Source: Lunularia cruciata (Eukaryota > Streptophyta > Marchantiopsida > Lunulariales > Lunulariaceae). Taken from it: a stretch of 64,000 nt of DNA. The DNA is taken from contig OX419757.1 of the NCBI GenBank assembly GCA_948567375.1, positions 28,086,001 to 28,150,000 of the forward strand. The letters are read 5' to 3'. The translations under genes and the position numbers were made by a program. This document shows, piece by piece, positions 14,014-24,700 of this stretch (its first letter is position 1; the number at the start of each line of letters is the position of its first letter). Under the pieces are notes generated by a model. The model searched no databases. It had not been told where the DNA came from and was given only the letters and a program-made list of their open reading frames with translations.

Positions 14014-14269
14014 GCAAAATCTACGCAGACGTAGAGAGGCGCGAGAGGTATTTTGGGAATCATTATTCGGCATCCATTGCTAAGGCACGTACCTCCATGG
14101 TGATAGCAGATGGTACTCATTTGGCCTTCAAGTTGTTGGGACGATGACATTGCCGTAAACTATGTGCGACTGCATTGACAGGAAAGGAAAACTGCTTCAA
14201 AGCCGATATCCCGATTAGAGGGTAAAAGAACGACGGAATATAAGTATGAGGTAAATGAGGGGTTGAAAG

Positions 14270-14668
14270 TGTTATGTTTGGCTTATTATTAGTGACTTGA
14301 TTGATTATTGAAGACAATGACAATCAATAGCAAAAGTGACTAATGAAACAGCAAGGTGCAGGACAAGCCCTTATCTAGAAATATTCGGTTACTACTATGG
14401 CAAAGTATTAAAGTGACTAGATACTTTGAGAGGTCAATATTCAGGAAGGCAGGTCAATATTCAGGAGTTCAGCCGAATGACGAACCAGGAACTATCCTTG
14501 ATTACATATATATATATAAAAGGAGTTAGGTGAGCCTGTTTTCCAACAGTCGGGTAGCTTCCGGAACAGGAAGTGAACCACATTATTTACTCTTGTCCAT
14601 ACATTATTTGCTTACCGGGGTTTATGATGTGCTATTGCAAGAGATTCTCTAGGCGGTGTTTTCTAACA
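14270..14668 (+). repeat. 5' LTR of copia element A
   Basis: Starts TGTTATGTTTGGCTTATTAT and ends TTTTCTAACA, giving the usual TG...CA ends. A TATA-type promoter lies near 14504-14522 (ACATATATATATATAAAAGG), as expected in the U3/R region. The LTR pairs with 18676-19085. Confidence 0.93.
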
Positions 14669-14670
14669 AT

Positions 14671-14681
14671 TGGTATCAGCG
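14671..14681 (+). other. Primer-binding site, copia element A
   Basis: TGGTATCAGCG sits two bases after the 5' LTR. It resembles the TGGTATCAGAGC site complementary to the 3' end of plant initiator tRNA-Met, the usual primer of plant copia elements; the minus-strand relative keeps the full TGGTATCAGAGC. Confidence 0.85.
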
Positions 14682-14699
14682 TGTAGCTGGTCCAGAAGG

Positions 14700-17600
14700 T
14701 CAGATCTGAGGGTGCAGTGAACTGGGTCAAGAAGCAAGTCTACCGCAATGCAATGGCAGGGGTGATATCCATATCAAATGCTAAATTTTCAGTGGAGAAG
14801 TTTGATGGAAAAAACAATTTTGTACTTTTGCAACTGAAAGTGAAGGACCTTCTTGTCCAACAAGCGCTGTATAGAGCACTAAGAAAAAGACATGGGGAAA
14901 AAAGTGATGAGGAGGGGGAAGATGAAGAGGAAAGTCTCAGAGCTATCAGCACTATTTGGTTGAACCTTGCTGATGAAGTTCTATACAATGTTATGAATGA
15001 GGAATCTTCACCAAAACTATGGGCCAAATGGAGAATCTTTATATGACCAAGTCATTGACTAGTAGATTGTCTTAAACAGAAGTTGTATATATTGCAAATG
15101 AAGGAAGGCCAAAGTATTATGTAGCACCTCAATGCTTTCAACAAAATCATTTGTGCGTTGATGAGCATAGAGGTTAAATTTGAAGAGGAAAATGAGGCAT
15201 TGGTGTTATTGACTTCACTTTCTTCATCATATGAGCATTTGGTCACAATTGTATGGGAAAGATAATATAAAATTTGAGGAGGTCACTTCAACATTATTGT
15301 CCAATGAGAAGCAAAAAAGACCCAACCAAGAAAAGAAGAATCCAAAGGCTCTATTTATCAGAGGAAGGACAAGAGAGTAAATCAAGATTCAAGTCTAGAA
15401 CTAGAGGTTTCAAAGGCAAAGTGCTGGATTTGTGGAAAGGTTGGATATTTCAAGAAGAATTGTAACAACAAGAGGCTTGAGTCCAACAAGGATAAAGGTC
15501 AACTTTCAGAGCAAGCAAGTATTGCTGAGTCATCTAGTTTTGTGGATGATGTTCTATGTGTTACCCAAGACAAAGATCAATTTGAGGAGTCATGAATATT
15601 GGAATCAGGTTGCTCTAACCATCCATATGAGGAGTGGTTTCATTAGTACAAATCATTCAATAGAGGATCTATAATAATGGGGAACAACACGGCTTGTAAA
15701 GCTACTGGCATTGGTACAATACTCATTAAGATGTTTGATGGTGTTGTGAGGACTCTTGCTGATGTGAGGCAAGTTTTTGAGTTCAGGAAGAATTTGATAT
15801 CACTAAGCACTTTGGACTCAAATGGTTGGAAATGGAGAGCAGAAAATGGAACATGCAAGGTATCAAAAGGAGCATCGGTTGTAATGAAGAGCAAGAAGAT
15901 AGGAAATCTTTATGAGCTTGTCAGAGATACTGGAGGAGTTTAGAAAAAAATCCCAAAGATCTCACTCACTTATGGCACCTATGTTTGGGTCATATGAGTG
16001 AAAGAGGTCTAAGTGAATTATCCAAGCAACAACTTTTAAAGGGCCTTATAATTTGTAAGTTAAAATTCTATGAGCATTATGTAAATGGAAAGCAATGGAG
16101 TGTAAGCTTTTCCACAAAATTTCATTGCACAAAGTGAATTTTAGACTATTTGCATTCTACTATTTGAGGCTTTGCACCTATAGCTTCAAAATCTGGAGCA
16201 TTATATATATATATATTATCTTTGGTTGATGATTATTCAGGGAGAGTATATGTCTTCACCATGAAGCAAAAATCAGAATTATTCTCTATCTTTAAACAAT
16301 GGAAGGTGATGATGGAGAAACAAATTGGAGGGAAAGTGAAATGTTTAAGATATGATAATAGAGGAGAAAACAAATCTGGAGAGTTTGATGGATATTGTAA
16401 GTATGAAGGGAAAATTCATCACTTAACTATATTGGGTACTCCTCAACAAAACGGTATGGTAGAGCAGATAAATACACTCTAGGAGAATGAAAAAAGTATA
16501 TTAAGCAATGTTATATTGGAGAAGAGCTTTTGGGCAAAAGCTATAAATATGGCTTGTAATTTGGTAAACAGTTCTCCTTCTACCGCTATTGAGTGTAAGA
16601 TACCCATGGGAAAGTGGACAGGTCGGCATGTTGATTACTCTTCACTCAGAGTGTTTGGATGCATAGCTCATGTTAATATTCAACAAGAATGAAGGACAAA
16701 GTTAGATCCAAAATCTAGAAATTGTACATTCTTGGGATATGAGAAGAATACAAAGGGATTATAAATTATGGGATCCAAAAAGGTGTTGCCTTGTTATGAG
16801 TAGGGATGTAGTTTTTGATGAGACTTGTGTGATGGAGATTATTACTATAGCCGAAGAAAAGAAAAAACAAATTCAATCAAATTTCATTAGGATAGATATT
16901 GATCTTGGAAGTGAAGACATCTCCCCTCTTGTAGATCTACAAAGTGAACCATTAGAAGAGCAAAGTCCAGAAGTGATTCATGAACGTATGTATCCAAATA
17001 GGGATAAAAGGCCTCTAAAGATATTTGATGATTCATTTGTAGCTTATGTGCTTCTTATGGAGAATGGTGAGCCTTCTTCATATGAAGAGGCAATGCAAGA
17101 TAATGAGTGTAAAAAGTGGCACTATGCAATGGAAGAGGAAATGAAGTCTTTGGCCAAAAACCAAACATGGAGACTTGGAAAATTGCATATGGGAAAGAAG
17201 TTAATTGGTTGAAGATGGATATTTTGGAGGAAAGAAGGACTTCCAAAATCAGGTGGACATTGATACAAAGCAAGGATTGTAGCAAGGGATTATAGCCAAA
17301 AAGGAGGTATTGACTTCAATGAGAATTTTTTCACTAGTAGTAAAAATCTCTTTAATTTGTGCATTATTGGCAATAGTTGCTTTGCATAACTTGGAGTTGA
17401 AGCAACTAGATGGTACAAACTGCTTTTTTACATGGAGAATTCAAGGAAGAGATTTACGTGCATCAACTTGAAGGTTTTTTTGGTACCAAGGAATGAGAAC
17501 ATAGTTTGCAGGTTACAAAAGTCTTTATATGGACTCTAGCAAAGTCCAAAACTTTGGAAATTTGATGCTTTCATGTTGAAGCATGGATATAAAAAATTTG

Positions 17601-18600
17601 AGCCAGCTTGCTGTGTGCACCTCAAAAAACTACATGGAACTAGAGTATTTGATTTAATTATCTTGGTACTATAAGTTGATTGCCGGGGAGGATATGGTTG
17701 AGAGGGTGAAATTGAAAGCTCAACTTGGTAAGGAGTTTGATATGAAGGACTTGGGTTCTTCAAAGAGTATGTTGGGGATTGAAATCCACTGGGACAAGAG
17801 CAAGGGAAAGTTGGGAATATCTCAAAGGAGAAATTTGGAAAAATTAGTCGCTCGATTTGGCATGAGAATGCAAAACTAATGAGCATTCCAATAGCACATT
17901 TCAGGATATCATTGGAGCAATGTCTATCAAATAAATGAGGAGGAGAGAAAAGTTATGTCAAATATTCCTTATGCTAGGGCTGTTGGGAATTTAATGTATG
18001 CTATAGTCTGCACTAGACCAAACATCTCATATGTTGTGAGTATGGTGAGAAGGCACATGGCAAATCCAGGGAAACAACATCAAGAAGTTCTGAAATGGAT
18101 TGTTACTTGAAAGGGACTATAAGCATTGGCATTGTCTTTGATGTGGAGAAGGACAAAGAAGGTGGAATTGCAGGGTATGTAGATTCTGATTTTGAAGGAG
18201 ACTAGGATAAGAGAAGGTTTACAACAGTATTTATTTTTACATTTGTAGGTGGTGCAATAAGTTGGAAGTCTACTCTCCAATTTATTGTGTTGCTCTTTCT
18301 ATATATATGGCAGAGGCAGAATATATGGCAAAATTGAGGCTAGTAAAGAGGCAATATGGCTACAAAGATTAGCCAAGGATGCAAGACTCACTAAAATAAA
18401 GTCCAGACTTTTTTGTGATAGCCAAATCGCTATACACTTGGCCAAGAATCAAGTATGTTTTTCAAGGACAAAACATATTGATGTGAGATTTCATTTTATC
18501 AGGGAAGCTATGAAAAAAGGTGAGATCAATTTGAAAAAATTGGCAGTGAGGTAAATGCAGCTGCTATGTTGACTAAACCTGTTCTTGTTGAAAAGTTCAA
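14700..18600 (+). pseudogene. Broken gag-pol of copia element A
   Basis: Domains appear in copia order but in shifting frames. The gag start is near 14753 (ISISNAKFSVEKFDGKNNF). A zinc knuckle lies near 15420-15468 and reads CWICGKVGYFKKNC, with Tyr in place of the usual His. The protease region near 15590-15620 reads LESGCSNH where an Asp-Ser-Gly triad is expected. Integrase follows at about 15980-16490, with LVDDYSGRVYVFTMKQ, a DN..GE block and GTPQQNGMVEQ. RT remnants lie at about 17390-17880, with the YVDD box destroyed, and RNase H at 18290-18560, with CDSQIAIHLAKNQV. At least eight stops or frameshifts interrupt it, so no protein can be made. Confidence 0.93.
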
Positions 18601-18675
18601 GTTATGCATGAACTTGCTCAACATGCAATGTTGGTCTTAGGGATGATATGGTTGATACAAGCAAAGGGTAGACAC

Positions 18676-19085
18676 TGTTATGTTTGGCTTGTTATTAGTG
18701 ACTGGACTGATTATTGAAGACTATCTTAAGCAAGAGCAGACTAGTCTAATGAAACAGCAAGGTGCAGGATAGGCCTTATCTAGAAATATTTGGTTACTAC
18801 TATGGCAAAATATTGAGGTGACTAGATACCTTGAGTGGTCAATATTCAGAAAATCCAGCAGGTCAGTATTCAAGAGTTCAACTGAAAGACAGTGATGAGG
18901 AACTATCTCTGTATATACATATGTGTAGTGAGTAATATAGTGTTGGGTGGAGGAGGTTTCAACCGTGGAGGTAGCTTTCGAGACAAAAAGTGAACCATGT
19001 TATTTACTGTTGTCTTTACATTATTTGCTTAATGTGGTTTATGATGTGCTATTGCAAGAGGTTCTCAGGACTGTGTTCTCTAATA
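18676..19085 (+). repeat. 3' LTR of copia element A
   Basis: Starts TGTTATGTTTGGCTTGTTAT after a purine-rich stretch (GCAAAGGGTAGACAC, 18661-18675) that fits a polypurine tract. It ends TCTCTAATA just before the GAAAG target duplication. Compared with the 5' LTR it has many substitutions and small indels, which indicates an old insertion. Confidence 0.92.
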
Positions 19086-19810
19086 GAAAGTAGTGAGAAG
19101 ACCCAATCCCTTCCGTCTATAGATATGTCTTATCAATGATAAGATTGGAGATTTTTAATGTAATCAACTTCTCATGTTGCTCATAGGTACAATTTACGTT
19201 AAGGTGTTGTTGATTAACCCACATATATTCATTCAATGGCATCTTCACTATTACAATTTTCCAAAGTGAAGTCCATAGTTCAACGAGGAGTCTAGAGTAT
19301 CAATTCCCATTCATCAAAGAACAATGGAAAGGGGACCGCATAAGATAACAAGAAGGATGAGAAGACCCATTCAACATCCGTACAAGGATAAACATATGAG
19401 GTAAAATTATCTAAGCCCCAATAGTATGGATATCCATCAAAGAACCAGAAAGCGTTGAAAGCGTGAATCAAACTTTAAAGACCTGAAATATCTAACTGTG
19501 TGGAGTAACATCGGTTTTGATTATGGTTAGTGGACGACAATAGGGGGTTTCAAAAATATTTATACAAAATTTCATAAGTTTTCATATAGATAGTTACGAA
19601 GCATTGACTAAATGGGTACGGTGTGTGATTGGTAGGTAGAAAAGATATCATTACGGAGTTTGTGCCAAGTTCCTTATTATTAGCACACTCCATATGAGGT
19701 GGTTTGTAGAAAATAAGGAATAAGGAATTTTCTGTTATCAGTCCATAGTGCATTGATTACGTATTAAGGTTAATAAAGTTTATCGTTTAGGGTTAGAGTG
19801 AAAGTGGTGA

Positions 19811-19972
19811 CCACCAAAGGGAGAGCATCCATGATGTTTGAGAACATCCATGATAATCAAAAGTTGACAAATTTATGAATAAGACGACCAAGGCCACCAA
19901 AGGGAGCATCCATGATGTTTGAGAATACCCATGGTAATCAAAAGTTGACAAATTTATGCACTAGACGAGCAG
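19811..19972. repeat. 83-bp tandem duplication
   Basis: Two copies with a period of 83 bases, starting at 19811 and 19894. Each opens CCACCAAAGGGAG, continues GCATCCATGATGTTTGAGAA, and includes AATCAAAAGTTGACAAATTT near its end. They differ by a few substitutions and small gaps. No coding function is apparent. Confidence 0.88.
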
Positions 19973-20024
19973 GAACACGATTTCTATGGGATTTAATATT
20001 TTAATTTAGGATTAAATGAAATTT

Positions 20025-20340
20025 TCTTGTTGTTTCTCATCGTTGCTTGTTGTTGCTTGTCGCTGCTTGTTGTTGCTTGTCGTTGCTCATTGTTGCTCGT
20101 CGCTGCTTGTAGCCGCTCGTAGCCGCTTGATGGTGCTCAAAGCTCAAAGCTCATTGGCACCCGTATACGCTCATTGCCGCTGGTGGACGTTGGTTGCCGC
20201 TGGTAGACGCTCGTTGCCGCTGGTAGACGCTCGTTGCCGCTGGTAGACGCTCGTTGCCGCTGGTAGACGCTCGTTGCCGCTGGTAGACGCTCGTTGCCGC
20301 TGGTAGACGCTCGTTGCCACAAGTAGTTGCTTGATAGTGC
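20025..20340. repeat. Minisatellite: GCTTGTTGT-like array then 20-bp units
   Basis: The left half (about 20025-20135) is an irregular array of short units such as GTTGCTTGTCGCTGCTTGTT. From 20181 to 20320 come seven head-to-tail 20-bp units, TGGTAGACGCTCGTTGCCGC; the first differs at several bases and the last at one, and the five between look identical. Because 20 is not a multiple of three, a coding repeat is unlikely, although the lack of stops makes long shadow ORFs on both strands. Confidence 0.95.
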
Positions 20341-20501
20341 AAGTTTATTTTGCATCCAAATGTGAGCCTACATTGTAATCAGGTTTTTGCTAAATTTTTG
20401 TTACCCTTCTGGAGTAAAATTCCTTGATCTCCAATTAATTTCTTGGTTGCCGTAAGATGATGCAAATCATTTTCCATAACTTGTGCTATCTCCCTCACCA
20501 G

Positions 20502-20526
20502 ATATATATATATATATATATATATA
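20502..20526. repeat. (TA)n microsatellite
   Basis: About 12 TA units, followed by CATTTG. A second TA run of similar length is at 21101-21125. Both lie in otherwise featureless DNA. Confidence 0.95.
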
Positions 20527-21607
20527 CATTTGTTATGGATATGAACCAACACACCAATTCAAAACTCCAAAACACACCGGTTTAGTTTACTGACAAGAGC
20601 ATTTGCACAGCATTCGCATTTGCAGATGGTGAATTTGAATTTGAATAGTTGAGAGCAGCATTTTGGATCCAAAAAATTTCATAAATCCCTCTCTAAAAAT
20701 TCACCCACCAGAAAAACGTGGCAACTCTCTCAAGAAGCCACATCATCTCTTTTGACAATCATTTATTTCACTATGGAACTCCTAAACATCCTTAGTAAAA
20801 CGTCTGATTTCTATAAATGAATGTCAATTGCACCTCATCTCCTTACAAAGTTCACTCAAAACAGTTACAAAGTTTGCTATTTATCCCGTAGACATCCATC
20901 AAAACTATATCTGAAACCTCCTAATATATACCGTAATGCAGAGTGAAAAAAGTGCTAAGTGCGAAGTGCCAAGTGAGAAGTAGGTTCTAGTGGACGAACT
21001 TGGAGAAGTGTCCTGGGACTCTTGGGCCTTGTTCTCTTTTCTCCTTTCAGCAGTTGTTTGTTTGTACGTTGTACTCCTTTCCCTTTCCTTCGGATACTAC
21101 TTATATATATATATATATATATATAAAAGAAAGTATCTACTTCACACCATAACGTTGTCGACATAACCGTTTAAAGTTAATTCCCTCAATGAGCACCAAA
21201 ATAAGTTATGTACATCCGTCGTGTCGATCCCCGGTTCTTTGAAAGACTTCATATTCTCGTTCATTTAAGTTTAATGAAAAGGATTAGATTTATCTTCGAA
21301 TATTCAGCCAGGCACTATTACTTGAATCACTGTGAGGGTTCCTTGAGGTGGAACGTGTAAACCTTTTCAGTTGAAGTGATTTCAAAGACTTGATAAGAGC
21401 GTCCACTGTGCTTTCATTTTATTTTCGTTTTAAAAGCATAGTACTACAGTAGGTCAGTCAGTGAGTGCCAAACATACGCATGCTAGAGCAGATCAGCAGC
21501 CGAATTCTCTGGGGTTGTGACGGAAGGGAATAGTTATGAGATTTATACAGCAGTACAAACTACTATGGATAAGGTGTAAGATATTTTAGGGGCGGTCAGG
21601 TAAATTT
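20527..21607. other. Intergenic DNA, no gene seen
   Basis: Only a short array of AAGTGC-like units (about 20943-20985) and the TA run at 21101-21125 stand out. No ORF with a recognisable domain was found on either strand. Confidence 0.5.
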
Positions 21608-21655
21608 CTTGATGGGGTCTTCCTATCCTTCGTTATTTCTACGCGGTCGCCTTCT
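21608..21655 (+). repeat. LINE-like 3' tail, short copy
   Basis: Reads CTTGATGGGGTCTTCCTATC, then CTTCGTTATTTCTACGCGGT and CGCC, the terminal block of the LINE-like family. A second fragment, CTCTACGCGGTCGCCTTTTG, follows at 21724-21743, so two tail ends lie within 120 bases. No element body is present upstream. Confidence 0.85.
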
Positions 21656-21743
21656 TCTTCTCGATAAGAAGATATGATTGAATAATTCTATGGTAACTGA
21701 AACCCCCCCTCTAGTGTAGAATTCTCTACGCGGTCGCCTTTTG

Positions 21744-24700
21744 CACTTGTAGTGGGTTTCAGTTAGCCATTTTCGGCTTCCAGTAGAGATCAGTTAACTT
21801 ATATGGGTAGCGTAATGGAGGTACTTGAAAGTTTTACAGGAAATGGAAAATGTTAAAAAGCCATGAAATAAATTTACGGGTTAGGAAGTCTTGACTCGTA
21901 AAATTTAGTGGGTTTATGGGCATTCTGTAAAACTTATTAATAAAATGTTCTGTCATAATCTTGTAATTTTTGCCCCGACAAAGGTTTTTCACCCATCAAA
22001 AGTTCTAGGACACAGTACATTTTCTTTTTGAGTAATTTTAAAAAATCACCCATGGAAAACTTCACGGGATCACTATTGTACCTGAAGAAATCCGTCATTC
22101 CCCTAACTGAAACCCCCAACTGTCTTAGGGGTCGAGAAGGAGCTTACCACCATTTATCGAGGGAGAGAGAGAAATCATTGTACAATGTTTATATGCTTAC
22201 CAGCTGCCAGGCTAAGTATTCAGCAATCAGTCTTTTCTCGAAGAATGTGGAAGATTAAGAAATTGATAGTCCAAAAGGCTGATCATAATCACGGTCACAG
22301 CTCTTACGTGTGATCAAGAGATCAACGATGGATATCTAAAATGGTTGAGTCAAAGGATCAAGCGACTAATACTCGGGTCTAGGCACAGAACGAGAACTTA
22401 CTTTGATGCAACAAACTGATTAGTGATATGATCGCTATGATCACTAAAAGGTATATGCAGTGATGATGGTAACGACGTTACAACCTAAACGAAGTTGAGC
22501 AACTGACGAGCAACGGAATCTCCAGCTTCCAAACCAAATTTGTATTTTCTTTAAATGCTCGAGCATTTTCTTGAAATTGGTTTTGATATCAAAATTGCAT
22601 GTAGCAAGTCCGAACCACCACGCATTACACATCTCATGTTCGCGTTCTCCAAAAAGAGTAGACCGAATAGATCCAAAATCTTGAGCCAAAGGGCTGGTTT
22701 AGTTAAACTCCAACTGATAAGCGGAATATATATGACTTATCTCGAGGAAGATTTGGTGACCACAAAGGATTCTAACCGAAAAAGCACTTAACAGCAACAG
22801 CCACTCCACAATCTCAATTTGCATAGACTTCCAGCTCTTCCTTTCTTGTGGGACGGACACCCAGGCATCTGCTTATTAGAGACAAGGGTTTGCATAATTC
22901 TCCTCTTGAAGACTAGATGATGACAAACTCCTAAATGGTTCATAGCATACCCATAAGGCGTTGACATGGTTCAAGAAGCAAGTTTCTTTATTCCCAGCAG
23001 GATAGAGTTCTGGTACCTGGCTCAAGCTGTTGATGATTAGAATATCTTCGGAAAGAACAGATTCACCAGCTTTCAATTGCATGGCAAACGAACATATAAC
23101 CGCTCCACCAGCCAAATAAGCTGACGCGACTAAACGAGCCGTTAGGATCCGAATAAGATGGCAAATTACATATAACGAAGAGATGGAGAAAAAAGTGAAC
23201 AACAATCAACATAATTCACATTGACCCCAAATGTGTACCGACTAGCAAAGTGGGCAGGTCCTTTCTCAGTAGGGTCAGATGTGACGTGGTAGTACAGCAT
23301 GTCTTGAGTTAGATCCAGCTAATGATCAGACTGCGGCAAATATCAAGTAAAAAAACTGGTTCATACCCACATGCTATTCTGCAGGTTGATGTCTCCAATG
23401 GTCATTCTCTGCGATCAGAAAGCATACTGCAAACACTGTTTGTGCTATCAAGTCAAACGGTCCCGAGAGCAATTTGAAGAGCACCCGTGTGTCTCTAGCA
23501 TACTGTATCCTGTGCTTGTTTGTGACGCAAAACATTATCAGACGCTTTTAACGTTTCTCTTGACATTGTCGCCTAAACAAGTCCAAGTAGGTAACGTTAC
23601 TACTGCAAGTAGGAAACTCGAGAAATTTATGCCTTGAGTTATCTCCTGTTTCTAAATTTGTCAGCAACGAACACAAAATGCATGCTATAAACGTTTTAAA
23701 AAGGAGGATATTATTTAAGTTGTAGTAAGGCGACTGACAATTTTATTCCCGGACACACCCCTTGGGTCAAAGATCATTAAGACTTTCCGCGTTTACGGAT
23801 ATTTTTGGAAAAAGTATGTCTCCAAGTTCCCAACAAGGCTGGTTCTTGGCCCCTAGTTTTCTTGACAATTTGTGACTTAGAGTCCCCAATCAGAAAAGTC
23901 ATACAAAAAAGGCCCATTGCCTTGGAATAAGGCACTAGAGAAACATATGTCAGGACTATAGACCCTATAGTAATTAAGCTGTCTCACGCATCCCCAGGAT
24001 TATTGTTTTATAAGAATTCTACCCAGTTTAGACAGACCTTATATTACCTACATCAACGAAACTTTCTAGTACACTCTAACAAATCTCCTTTTCAATAATT
24101 GCTCTGTTCGTTTATCCTTGGTGTTAAAACTGCCTAACAAGAGTTCGCGTGCGTTCGCTCGACATACCAGATTTCTGAGAGGTGTGTCAGAGACATGCCA
24201 AATATACTACGAACCGAAAGTGATTTGTCTGGTCTTTTCAACTCTTCGGACCGTCAATCTCCCCGTTCTCACGTGCTGCTTAAGGCTTCTGAGGTTGAAA
24301 TCCCACAAAGGTTTTATTACCAGGTTAGTTTCAACTTGGGAAGATCTTTCTACGAACTAATTTCTTGCTAAAACGGTTTATAGTACGAATGTGTTTGTGT
24401 GAAAACCAGTTACTTGCTGTGAGGTTCGATGTGGGATCCCGGCAACAAGATCCTACTTGACTGGCTGTAATCGTGTTTAATTCCAATTGACTAAAGTATC
24501 AACAGTGAAATAACTGTACTATGGCGAACGGAGTTTCGCATGCGAAGCTTCCTGCGCTTTCCAACTAACCTTGACACTCACATGAAGAGTTCTGTCAGTG
24601 TGAAGTTTAAATCTGTGGCAGCACGATGTATGAGATTAGATGATTAAAGTTGCGTTCCCATCGTCCTTTTCTACTATATTCAACATCCATCCAGTTTCAG

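Larger units (their letters stand above)
5301..14264. other. Long gene-poor stretch with repeat tails
   Basis: Base composition becomes more mixed than in the AT-rich left end, but no ORF above about 120 codons has a recognisable domain and no convincing exon chain was found on either strand. Supportable items are three short copies of the LINE-like 3' tail (6071-6108, a weak one at 9767-9840, and 13936-14013) and one perfect hairpin (9453-9485). A T run lies at 8284-8295. The 121-codon frame at 5442-5807 starts at TTG and shows nothing familiar. Confidence 0.5.
14265..19090 (+). mobile_element. Ty1/copia LTR retrotransposon A, complete but inactive
   Basis: A full-length element from 14270 to 19085, flanked by a 5-bp target duplication GAAAG (14265-14269 and 19086-19090). 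LTRs of about 399 and 410 bases begin TGTTATGTTTGGC and end TAACA or TAATA. A primer-binding site TGGTATCAGCG follows the 5' LTR. Domain order gag, protease, integrase, RT, RNase H is the copia order. Total length near 4.8 kb is normal for the superfamily. The coding region is broken by many stops and frameshifts, and the two LTRs have diverged visibly, so the insertion is old. It is the same family as the minus-strand element at 45.3-55.9 kb. Confidence 0.95.

Noticed and set aside
20137-20355. Long shadow ORFs on the minus strand across the minisatellite (TSGNERLPAATSVYQRQ repeats)
   Set aside because: They exist only because the 20-bp unit lacks stops; 20 is not divisible by three, so the peptide cycles through frames.
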